NCBI GenBank assembly: GCA_009691645.1
Contig: SIAT01000088.1
Span: forward strand, 1-7,377
Direction of reading: 5' to 3'
DNA from: Pedosphaera sp.
GTDB lineage: Bacteria; Verrucomicrobiota; Verrucomicrobiia; Limisphaerales; SIAT01
Length of the DNA: 7,377 nucleotides
The position numbers and the translations under genes were made by a program. This document shows positions 1 through 6,622 of this stretch, piece after piece (position 1 is the stretch's first letter; each line of letters begins with the position of its first letter). The notes beneath the pieces are model-generated. The model was not told the origin of the DNA. It was given only the letters and a program-made list of their open reading frames with translations, and ran no database searches.

Positions 1-275
1 TGCTCGGGCTTCTTCTTGAAATCAATCTTGTAACGGCAGGTGCCGAGGGCGGCAGCGGGAGTGTGCTTGAGCCCCTCGATGGTCTTGTGCTTCTCCTCGT
101 TGATGTCAATCAACTCCTCGTTGAGGATGCCGAGGATGCCGTTGAGGCCGCCGTAGATTTCCTTGATGCATTCGTGGCGGCCGGCTTCCGTGATGACGCC
201 GGCGATGCTGGCATTGATGGCGCAAGTGGGGCCGCCGGACTGGGCGACCAACAGGTTTCCGACGAGTTCAGACAT
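1..275 (-). CDS. pfp: 6-phosphofructokinase, PPi-dependent type (N-terminal part, cut by window edge)
   Basis: Phosphorylates fructose 6-phosphate to fructose 1,6-bisphosphate in glycolysis, in the cytoplasm. Pyrophosphate-type enzymes do this reversibly. The ATG at 273-275 opens 91 readable codons with no stop before the left edge, so the C-terminus is missing. Residues 7-17 (NLLVAQSGGPT) followed by INAS form the glycine-rich phosphate-donor loop. The GGPT-x-x-IN form is characteristic of pyrophosphate-type and related phosphofructokinases, whereas classical ATP enzymes have GGDAPG. Further family landmarks are IYGGLNGILGILNEELIDI at about 40-58 and the TPAAALGTCRYK stretch at about 73-84. 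The residues that decide ATP versus PPi use lie beyond the edge, so donor specificity is inferred from subfamily resemblance. Residue 18 is Cys where Val is common. It follows leuC by 72 nt on the same strand. The start has no clear ribosome binding site, but it gives the expected family N-terminus. Confidence 0.86.
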   Translation of the reverse strand, partial: MSELVGNLLVAQSGGPTCAINASIAGVITEAGRHECIKEIYGGLNGILGILNEELIDINEEKHKTIEGLKHTPAAALGTCRYKIDFKKKPE

Positions 276-347
276 AATTCTAATGGTGCTAAGTGACGGC
301 GAAGTTGGGTTTACTGGAACAGATACTTCAGGGCTGCGCGGTGAAAC

Positions 348-1721
348 TCAGCTCCAATACTCGCGCGGATCGGTAACCCTGCCGGTGAGGGCGCTGGCGG
401 CGACGGTCGCTGGGCTGGCGAGATAGACTTCGCTTTCCTTGCTGCCCATGCGGCCGGGGAAGTTACGATTCGTCGCGCTGATGCACTTGAGGCCGCCCTT
501 GTTCATCCGGCCAAAGGTGTCCACCGGCCCGCCGAGACAGGCGGCGCAACCGGCGTTCTCGGTCATCTGCACACCGGCATCCATCATGTGTTGCCAGATG
601 GTTTTGTCGCCCCAGTAAGTGGTCTGCAAATCGCGCACGATCTCGGGTGTGGCCGGCACGCCGAAGGTGTCGATGACCACGTGACGGCCTTTCACGATGC
701 GAGCGAACTCGATGAAATCGCTCGTCTTGCCGCCGGTGCAGGAGCCGATGTAGGCGCGGTCGAGCTTCATGCCGTTCATCTGCTTGGCCGTCTTGCGCTG
801 GCCCGGATCAGGATGGCATGCGACGGTCGGCTCGAGCTTGTCGAGATTCACGACGAGGTCGTACACGAACGTCTGATTCTTATCGGCCTCGACCGGTTCG
901 TAGCTCGACTTCGTGCCGTTGAGGCGCGTGCGTGCGTCCACATATTCCGCCGTGCGGGCGTCGAACTCGAAGATGGCGTTCTTGCCGCCGGCTTCGATGG
1001 CCATATTCGCGATGGTCATGCGGTCATCCATCGAAAGGCTGACGACGCCGGGGCCGTCGAACTGCAGCGCGCGGTAGGTCGCGCCGTCGAAACCGATCTC
1101 GCCGATGACGTGGAGGATGACGTCCTTCGCCATCACGCCCGGCTGGAGTTTGCCTTCGAGGCGGAACCGCATCGTCTCCGGCACTTTGATGAGCAGCTTG
1201 CCCGTACCCATCACGAAGCCCGCGTCGGTATTGCCGATGCCGGTGGCGAATTGGTTGAAAGCGCCGGCCATGCAGGTGTGCGAGTCGGTGCCGAACAGGA
1301 TCTCGCCGGGGCGCGTGTGGCCTTTGGCGGGGAGCGCCGTGTGGCAGACGCCCGCGTAACGCGAGCCGTACTGGCGCTTGAGATTGCCCTTCGTGGCGTC
1401 GAACGCCCAGTTGCCGTTCGGATCGTCGATGACGTCGTAGAAGTAGGGCAGGCTCTGTTCGCGGACGAAGTCGCGCAGGATGTCCACGTTGCGGTTCGAC
1501 TTCGAGTCGGCGGTGAAGATGTAATGGTCGGGAATGATGACGACGCGGTCTTTGTCCCAGACCTTCGCGGTCTGGCCGAACTCGCGCTTGAAGACGCCGA
1601 TGGTGCCCGGCCCGCACACGTCGTGGGTCATCAGCACGTCGGTTTTCACCCAGATGTTGTCGCCGGCCTCGACATGGGCTTTGCCCGCCGCGCGCGCCAG
1701 AATTTTCTCCGTCAACGTCAT
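348..1721 (-). CDS. leuC: 3-isopropylmalate dehydratase large subunit (plant IIL1-like form)
   Basis: Large catalytic subunit of isopropylmalate isomerase. It interconverts 2- and 3-isopropylmalate in leucine biosynthesis, using a 4Fe-4S cluster and a separate small subunit (LeuD). The 457-aa product has complete aconitase-family landmarks: DVCGPGTIGVFKREFG near residue 35, PDHYIF, the FGTDSHTC active-site motif, AYIGSCTGG with Cys328, GCAACLGG with Cys392 and Cys395, and TNRNFPGRMG near the C-terminus. The three cysteines are the expected cluster ligands. GSCTGGK and CLGGP, in place of the more usual GSCTN and CLGM forms, match my recall of plant plastid IIL1 proteins. The ATG at 1719-1721 is chosen because MTLTEKILARAAG is the family start. 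An upstream in-frame GTG at 1748 would add nine atypical residues. No leuD lies in the 72 nt downstream, so the partner is encoded elsewhere. Homoaconitase or another aconitase-family role is a less likely alternative. Confidence 0.88.
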   Translation of the reverse strand: MTLTEKILARAAGKAHVEAGDNIWVKTDVLMTHDVCGPGTIGVFKREFGQTAKVWDKDRVVIIPDHYIFTADSKSNRNVDILRDFVREQSLPYFYDVIDDPNGNWAFDATKGNLKRQYGSRYAGVCHTALPAKGHTRPGEILFGTDSHTCMAGAFNQFATGIGNTDAGFVMGTGKLLIKVPETMRFRLEGKLQPGVMAKDVILHVIGEIGFDGATYRALQFDGPGVVSLSMDDRMTIANMAIEAGGKNAIFEFDARTAEYVDARTRLNGTKSSYEPVEADKNQTFVYDLVVNLDKLEPTVACHPDPGQRKTAKQMNGMKLDRAYIGSCTGGKTSDFIEFARIVKGRHVVIDTFGVPATPEIVRDLQTTYWGDKTIWQHMMDAGVQMTENAGCAACLGGPVDTFGRMNKGGLKCISATNRNFPGRMGSKESEVYLASPATVAASALTGRVTDPREYWS

Positions 1722-1732
1722 AACAGACTCGT

Positions 1733-1762
1733 AAAATACACCGTTCACACCGAGCGCTGCAA
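1733..1762 (-). promoter_or_regulatory. Candidate leuC promoter (weak match)
   Basis: Read on the minus strand, TTGCAG (1757-1762) is followed after 18 nt by TATTTT (1733-1738). These match three of six -35 and four of six -10 sigma-70 consensus bases. Transcription would begin only a few bases before the leuC ATG, giving an almost leaderless mRNA. The match is weak. It is listed because it is the best candidate I found in the divergent gap for the leftward direction. Confidence 0.22.
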
Positions 1763-1783
1763 ACGAGAAAATGAACAGAGGCT

Positions 1784-1814
1784 TTTCTTCCGGTTGAAGC
1801 TTGAAGAAATTTCT
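1784..1814. repeat. Overlapping inverted repeats in the divergent control region
   Basis: TTTCTTC at 1784-1790 is the exact reverse complement of GAAGAAA at 1803-1809, with 12 nt between them. The second arm overlaps a perfect 10-bp palindrome, AGAAATTTCT, at 1805-1814. Within the same stretch TTGAAG occurs twice, at 1794-1799 and 1801-1806, and CTTC at 1787-1790 can also pair with GAAG at 1796-1799. The region is noticeably AT-rich compared with the flanking genes. It could be an operator or a hairpin in the leader of the rightward operon. Short repeats of this size can also arise by chance. Confidence 0.4.
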
Positions 1815-1828
1815 CCCAGTTGCTATCC

Positions 1829-1849
1829 AACAGGCTGACTGAACAGGCT
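1829..1849 (+). repeat. 8-bp direct repeat abutting the start codon of the PSCyt/PSD1 gene
   Basis: AACAGGCT occurs at 1829-1836 and again at 1842-1849, so the copies start 13 bp apart. The second copy ends immediately before the ATG at 1850. The AGG inside it sits too close to the ATG for a good Shine-Dalgarno site. It may be a direct-repeat binding site or a small local duplication. No function is assigned. Confidence 0.4.
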
Positions 1850-4800
1850 ATGACTATCTCCTTTTGGAAAATCGTTTTCTGCGCCTCGGCAATGGCTCTC
1901 ACGCACGTGGCATCGGCAGCTCCAGCCGCGGCCGCGCCTGCGCCCGCTTTCAAGTTCGCGGGCAAACGCACCGTTTTCTACAACCGCGACATCCGCCCCA
2001 TCCTCGCCGAGCATTGCTTCGCATGTCACGGGCCCGATTCCGCCGCGCGCAAGGCGAGCCTGCGCCTCGATCGTTTTGAAGATGCCACGGCGCCGCGCGA
2101 TGGTGGCGCCGCGATTGTTCCCGGCAAGTTGGATAAAAGCCTGCTCACCGCGCGCATCCTGACGAAGGACTTGGACGACGTGATGCCGCCGCCCTCGACG
2201 AAGAAACAGCTCAACACGACGCAGATCGAACTGCTCAAGCGCTGGATCTCCGAAGGCGCGCAGTACGAGCCGCACTGGTCATTCATCGCGCCGGTGCGCC
2301 CCGCTCTGCCGGCGGTGAAGGACGCGAAGTGGGTTCGCAATCCCGTGGACCGTTTCATCCTCGCGGACATCGAGCAGGCGGGATTGAAGCCCGCGCCCGA
2401 AGCGGATCGCCGCACACTCGCGCGTCGCCTGAGCCTCGACCTCACCGGACTGCCGCCCGCGCCGGCGGAGGTGGAGACGTTCGTGAACGACAAATCGCCG
2501 GATGCCTACGAGAAGCTCGTGGATCGTCTGATGGCCTCGCCGCATTGGGGCGAGCATCGCGGGCGTTACTGGCTCGATGCCGCGCGTTACGCCGACACGC
2601 ACGGCATCCACTTCGACAATTACCGCGAGATGTGGGCTTACCGCGACTGGGTGATCAACGCGTTCAACCGCAATCTGCCGTTCGACAAATTCACAGTCGA
2701 ACAACTCGCCGGCGATCTGTTGCCCGCGCGCACGGAAGATCAGCTCGTCGCCACCGGCTTCGTCCGCTGCAACATCACCACCAACGAGGGCGGGATCATT
2801 GACGAGGAATACCGCGTGCTGTATGCGCGTGACCGCACGGAGACCTTCGCCACCATCTGGCTCGGCGCGACCGTTGGCTGCGCTGTCTGTCACGATCACA
2901 AGTTCGATCCCATCACGGCGCGTGATTTCTATTCGCTCTCGGCCTTTTTCAACAACAGCACGCAGCCGGTCCGTGACGGCAACAAGTCCGATCCCGCGCC
3001 CGTGATCAAGATCATCGCCCCTTCGGACAAGATGCGCTGGACCGCGCTGGAGAAGGAAATCTCCGCTGCGCGCGAGAGCAGCGAGGCCCGCAAGAAAGCC
3101 GCGCGAACCGAGTTCGATGTGTCGATGGCGAAAGCCTCTGCCGCGGATCTCGCCAAACTTTTGCCGAGCGAAGGACTGGCCTTCCACGCGCCGCTCGAAG
3201 ACGGCAACAGCAACGTGGTGAAAGCCGTCGTCGCCGGTCAACCGCGCGAATTGCCTGCCACCGCGCCGATCGCTTCGCAGGCCGGGCGCACTGGCAAAGC
3301 CGCGACAGCTTCCGCGCAAGGCATCGCCGAGGCTGCGGACGCAGGCGATTTCGACACGAAGCAATCGTTCACCGTCGCGGCGTGGGTGCGTCCGGCGAAG
3401 GACGGACAAACCGGCGCGATTGTTGCGCGCATGAGTTCGCTGCCGGCTTATGCGGGTTGGGATCTGTGGCTCGACACCGGCAAGCCGGGGATGCACCTGA
3501 TCCACAATTGGGAGAAAAAAGACGCGCTCAAAGTCACCGCCACCAAAGCGCTGCCGTCGGGCCAGTGGAGCCACGTACTTGTCACGTACGACGGCTCGAG
3601 CAAGGCCGCGGGCGTGAAGATTTATGTGAATGGCGAATTGCAACCCGCTGCGCGGGCGACGTCGGACAAGCTCGCCGGAAGCATCCGCTCGAAAGCGCCG
3701 CTCACGCTCGGTCGCCGCAGTGATTCCAGCGCACTCGAAGGCGCGGGCGTGCAGGACGTGCGACTGTACGCGCGCGCCGTGCGCACCGACGAGGCGGCGT
3801 TGCTCGCGAAGGGACCGCGGTTGGTTGAACTCGCCGGCAAGCTGGCGGAGAAACGTTCCGCTGCCGAACAGGATGAGTTGTTCCAGTTTTATCTCGCCGC
3901 CGTGGACCAGCCGTATGTGAAATCGCAGATGGCATTCGCCGGGTTGGAGAATGAAAAGGAAACCATCCGCAAACGCAGCCCGGTGACGCACGTGATGAAC
4001 GAGGCGGCCACCGCGCCGATGGCGCACATCCTCTCTCGCGGTGAATACGACAAGCGTCGTGATCTAGTCCCCGCCGCGACGCCGGCCGTGTTGCCGCCGA
4101 TGCCCGCCGGTGCGCCGACGAACCGCCTCGGTCTCGCCCAGTGGCTGCTGCGGCCGGAGCAGCCGCTCACCACGCGGGTGACGGTGAACCGCTTTTGGCA
4201 GGAACTTTTCGGCAGCGGCCTCGTGAGGACCGCGGGCGATTTCGGCATCACCGGTGAATTGCCGTCGCATCCGGAATTGCTCGACTGGATGGCGGTGGAG
4301 TTCCGCGAGTCCGGCTGGGACATGAAGCGGTTCTTCAAATTAATCGTGACCTCGGCGGCGTATCGCCAGGCCGCGACGATCACGAAGGAGACGCTGGCCA
4401 AAGATCCGGGGAACCACCTGATCTCGCGCGGGCCGCGTTTCCGCATGGATGCGGAGATGGTGCGCGACTACGCGCTCGCGTCGAGCGGGCTGATTTCGGC
4501 CAAGATCGGCGGGCCGAGCGTGAAGCCGTACCAGCCCGATGGCGTGTGGGAAGCGGTGGCGATGATCGGCAGCAACACGCGCGATTACAAACGTGACAGC
4601 GGCGAGAGTCTCTATCGGCGGAGTCTCTACACCTTTTGGAAACGCAGCGCGCCGCCGGCTTCGATGGATATCTTCAACGCGCCGAACCGTGAGACCTGCG
4701 CCGTCCGCCGCGAGCGTACGAACACGCCGTTGCAGGCGTTGGTGACGCTGAACGATCCGCAGTTCATCGAGGCCGCGCGGCATCTCGCGCAGCGCGCGTT

Positions 4801-5068
4801 GCAGGAGAGCGGCGACAAGCCCGAGGCGAAGCTCGAGTTCATGGCGCGGAGCGTTCTCAGCCGTCCGCTGCAATCTGAAGAGATGAAGGCGGTCAACGCC
4901 GTGTTGAAGGATTTGCTCGTTCATTATGAGGCGAATCCGAAGGATGCCGCGGCGCTTATCGCTGTGGGCGAATCGAAGGCCGACCCGAAACTCGCGCCGC
5001 CCGCGCTCGCTGCCTACACGATGCTCGCGAATCAGTTGCTGAATCTGGACGAAGTGTTGAGCAAGTAA
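1850..5068 (+). CDS. PSCyt1-PSCyt2(DUF1549)-LamG-PSD1(DUF1553) secreted cytochrome-like protein
   Basis: Large exported protein (1072 aa) of a PVC-group family of unsettled function. Order of parts: Sec signal peptide at about 1-23 (hydrophobic, ending VASA before an Ala/Pro-rich stretch); PSCyt1 cytochrome-like domain at about 40-115 with heme-type motif CFACH (Cys56, Cys59, His60) and a MPPP motif at 112 that could supply an axial Met; DUF1549 at about 164-370, ending near a second motif CAVCHDHKFDP (Cys344, Cys347, His348); a charged helical, possibly coiled-coil linker at about 394-438; a LamG/concanavalin-like domain at about 443-655 (SFTVAAWVRP, WSHVLVTYDG, KIYVNGEL, LTLGRRSD); and DUF1553 at about 757-1020 (RVTVNRFWQELFG, LPSHPELLDWMA, TSAAYRQ, RTNTPLQALVTLNDP). 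All landmarks are intact. The ATG at 1850 is chosen because it starts a clean signal peptide. A TTG at 1820 would add ten residues. The downstream DUF1501 gene is almost certainly in the same operon. Heme attachment and sugar binding are predicted only from motifs. Confidence 0.92.
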   Translation: MTISFWKIVFCASAMALTHVASAAPAAAAPAPAFKFAGKRTVFYNRDIRPILAEHCFACHGPDSAARKASLRLDRFEDATAPRDGGAAIVPGKLDKSLLTARILTKDLDDVMPPPSTKKQLNTTQIELLKRWISEGAQYEPHWSFIAPVRPALPAVKDAKWVRNPVDRFILADIEQAGLKPAPEADRRTLARRLSLDLTGLPPAPAEVETFVNDKSPDAYEKLVDRLMASPHWGEHRGRYWLDAARYADTHGIHFDNYREMWAYRDWVINAFNRNLPFDKFTVEQLAGDLLPARTEDQLVATGFVRCNITTNEGGIIDEEYRVLYARDRTETFATIWLGATVGCAVCHDHKFDPITARDFYSLSAFFNNSTQPVRDGNKSDPAPVIKIIAPSDKMRWTALEKEISAARESSEARKKAARTEFDVSMAKASAADLAKLLPSEGLAFHAPLEDGNSNVVKAVVAGQPRELPATAPIASQAGRTGKAATASAQGIAEAADAGDFDTKQSFTVAAWVRPAKDGQTGAIVARMSSLPAYAGWDLWLDTGKPGMHLIHNWEKKDALKVTATKALPSGQWSHVLVTYDGSSKAAGVKIYVNGELQPAARATSDKLAGSIRSKAPLTLGRRSDSSALEGAGVQDVRLYARAVRTDEAALLAKGPRLVELAGKLAEKRSAAEQDELFQFYLAAVDQPYVKSQMAFAGLENEKETIRKRSPVTHVMNEAATAPMAHILSRGEYDKRRDLVPAATPAVLPPMPAGAPTNRLGLAQWLLRPEQPLTTRVTVNRFWQELFGSGLVRTAGDFGITGELPSHPELLDWMAVEFRESGWDMKRFFKLIVTSAAYRQAATITKETLAKDPGNHLISRGPRFRMDAEMVRDYALASSGLISAKIGGPSVKPYQPDGVWEAVAMIGSNTRDYKRDSGESLYRRSLYTFWKRSAPPASMDIFNAPNRETCAVRRERTNTPLQALVTLNDPQFIEAARHLAQRALQESGDKPEAKLEFMARSVLSRPLQSEEMKAVNAVLKDLLVHYEANPKDAAALIAVGESKADPKLAPPALAAYTMLANQLLNLDEVLSK

Positions 5069-5080
5069 CCCATCACCACC

Positions 5081-6559
5081 ATGAGCCAAGACCTCCCGAA
5101 GCTTCATCCGACCTTCACCGAGTACGTGCGTCAGGAGACGCGCCGGCAGTTCTTCGCGCGCGGCGCGAGTTTCATGGGCACGGCGGCCCTCGCGTCGTTG
5201 CTGCCGCAAAACCTGATCGGCGCGGAGAAGAAGATGGCGTTGCCGAAGCAGCTCACGCATTTCGCACCGAAGGCCAAGCGGGTGATTTATCTGCACATGG
5301 TCGGCGGTCCGCCGCAGATGGATCTCTACGACTACAAGCCGAAGATGCAGGAGTGGTACGACAAGGACTTGCCGGAATCGATCCGCAAAGGCCAACGTCT
5401 CACCACGATGACCAGCGGCCAGAAGCGGTTTCCCATCGCGCCGTCGAAGTTCAAGTTCGCCCAGCACGGCAAAGGCGGGATGTGGTTTTCGGAGCTGTTG
5501 CCGTGGACCACGAAGGTGGCGGATGAGATGTGTTTCATCCGCTCGATGCACACCGAGGCCATCAATCACGAGCCGGCCATCACCTTCATGCAGACCGGCA
5601 ACCAGATCACCGGACGGCCGTGCCTCGGCTCGTGGACCAGTTACGGCCTCGGCTCGATGAACGAAAGCCTGCCGACCTTCGTCGTGCTCGTCGCCAAGCC
5701 GACGAACACCGAGCAGGTGCAGGCCATCTCCGCGCGTCTTTGGCAGTCGGGCTATCTGCCGGGCGAGCACGCGGGTGTCGCATTCCGCTCGGCGGGCGAC
5801 CCGATCCTTTACATCAACAATCCCCCGGGCGTTTCCGAGAAAGTACGTCGCCGGATGCTCGACGGATTGAAGGCGATGAACGAGCTAAACTACCAGCAGG
5901 TCGGCGATCCCGAGACGCACACGCGGATTCAGCAGTTCGAGCTCGCGTTTCGCATGCAGTCCAGCGTGCCGCAGCTCACAGACTTGGCTGGCGAACCGGA
6001 GTCCACTTTCAAACTTTACGGTGACGAGGCGAAAAAGCCCGGCACCTTCGCCAACACCGCGCTGCTCACGCGCCGACTCGTCGAGAAGGGCGTGCGTTTC
6101 GTGCAGGTGTACTTGAACAACTGGGACACGCACTCGAATGTCTCCGGCCGTCTCCCTTCGCAATGCCGCGACATCGATCAAGCCACGTACGGCCTCATCA
6201 CCGATCTGAAACAGCGCGGGATGTTGGACGACACGTTGATTATTTGGGGCGGCGAATTTGGTCGCACGATCTATTCGCAGGGCGGTCTCTCGAAGGAGAA
6301 CTACGGGCGCGACCATCATCCGCGCTGCTTCACGATGTGGATGGCCGGCGGCGGAGCGCGCCCCGGAACCATCCATGGCGAGACCGACGATTTCTCGTAC
6401 AACATCGTGAAGGACCCCGTGCACATCCACGATTTCCACGCCACGGTGCTGCACCTGCTCGGGTTCGATCACGAGCGCTTCGCCTACCGCCATCAGGGCC
6501 TCGACCAACGCCTCACCGGCGTGGAACCGGCCAAGCTCATCAAAGCGCTGCTCGCGTGA
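5081..6559 (+). CDS. DUF1501 family protein with twin-arginine signal
   Basis: Exported protein of 492 aa and unestablished activity, placed by family resemblance in the alkaline phosphatase/sulfatase-like superfamily. The N-terminus carries a Tat signal: Arg21-Arg22 in RRQFFARG, a hydrophobic stretch to about residue 43, and a likely cleavage after LIGA (residue 48). Tat export suggests folding, perhaps with cofactor, before transport. Family motifs follow in order: HMVGGPPQMDLYDYKP (Asp81), NNWDTHSN (Asp349, His351), IIWGGEFGRT (Glu392, Arg395), GRDHHP (Asp411, His412, His413) and IHDFHATVLHLLGFDH (Asp451, His453). These Asp/Glu/His residues could form a metal site of the superfamily type, but that is inference. 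The length is typical and the reading frame is intact. The ATG lies 12 nt after the stop of the PSCyt/PSD1 gene with no Shine-Dalgarno sequence, so translational coupling or SD-independent initiation is likely. The constant pairing of the two families in PVC genomes suggests joint function. Confidence 0.93.
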   Translation: MSQDLPKLHPTFTEYVRQETRRQFFARGASFMGTAALASLLPQNLIGAEKKMALPKQLTHFAPKAKRVIYLHMVGGPPQMDLYDYKPKMQEWYDKDLPESIRKGQRLTTMTSGQKRFPIAPSKFKFAQHGKGGMWFSELLPWTTKVADEMCFIRSMHTEAINHEPAITFMQTGNQITGRPCLGSWTSYGLGSMNESLPTFVVLVAKPTNTEQVQAISARLWQSGYLPGEHAGVAFRSAGDPILYINNPPGVSEKVRRRMLDGLKAMNELNYQQVGDPETHTRIQQFELAFRMQSSVPQLTDLAGEPESTFKLYGDEAKKPGTFANTALLTRRLVEKGVRFVQVYLNNWDTHSNVSGRLPSQCRDIDQATYGLITDLKQRGMLDDTLIIWGGEFGRTIYSQGGLSKENYGRDHHPRCFTMWMAGGGARPGTIHGETDDFSYNIVKDPVHIHDFHATVLHLLGFDHERFAYRHQGLDQRLTGVEPAKLIKALLA

Positions 6560-6622
6560 AACGCGCCGGTTGAAGCCGTGAGGCTGTGAAGTTGGTTTGC
6601 GGTTGTCTCGCCCGATCCGTGT
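6560..6622. other. Convergent intergenic gap without a clear terminator
   Basis: This 63-nt gap separates two convergent stop codons, so transcription termination from both sides is expected here. The best local hairpin is AGCC-GTGA-GGCT at 6574-6585, a 4-bp stem with a GNRA-type loop. It is too short, and lacks the T-run, for a canonical intrinsic terminator. A 6-bp pair, TGAAGT at 6587-6592 with ACTTCA at 6625-6630, spans the gap but has a 32-nt loop. Nothing else is visible. Confidence 0.4.

Noticed and set aside
1722..1748. Longer leuC start at an upstream GTG
   Set aside because: The nine extra residues do not fit the family N-terminus, while MTLTEKILARAAG at the chosen ATG does.
588..1838. 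416-aa open frame antisense to leuC
   Set aside because: It lies opposite an intact, motif-complete leuC. Its product is rich in Ala/Val/Asp/Glu/His/Arg with no recognisable domain, as expected of a shadow frame in GC-rich DNA.
1820..1849. TTG start ten codons upstream for the PSCyt/PSD1 gene
   Set aside because: It would place a polar ten-residue extension before an otherwise standard signal peptide. The ATG at 1850 is more likely, though an N-terminal extension cannot be excluded.
1880..1882. Lipoprotein signal at Cys11 of the PSCyt/PSD1 protein
   Set aside because: The residues before the Cys (IVFC) do not fit a lipobox because Phe is at -1, and the hydrophobic stretch continues past it to an Ala-x-Ala type site.
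1024..1971. 315-aa minus-strand frame overlapping leuC and the divergent promoter
   Set aside because: It is leuC read in a shifted frame, giving an Arg/Pro/His-rich product, and it crosses into the opposite gene.
2279..4027. 582-aa open frame antisense to the PSCyt/PSD1 gene
   Set aside because: Arg/His/Gly-rich product without domain landmarks, fully opposite a well-supported gene. Long antisense frames are common at this GC content.
4340..5770. 476-aa open frame antisense across the PSCyt/PSD1-DUF1501 junction
   Set aside because: It spans two genuine genes on the opposite strand. Its composition is Arg/Leu/His-heavy and no family is recognisable.
6574..6585. Short hairpin AGCC-GTGA-GGCT as an intrinsic terminator
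   Set aside because: A four-base-pair stem without a following T-run on either strand is too weak to call.
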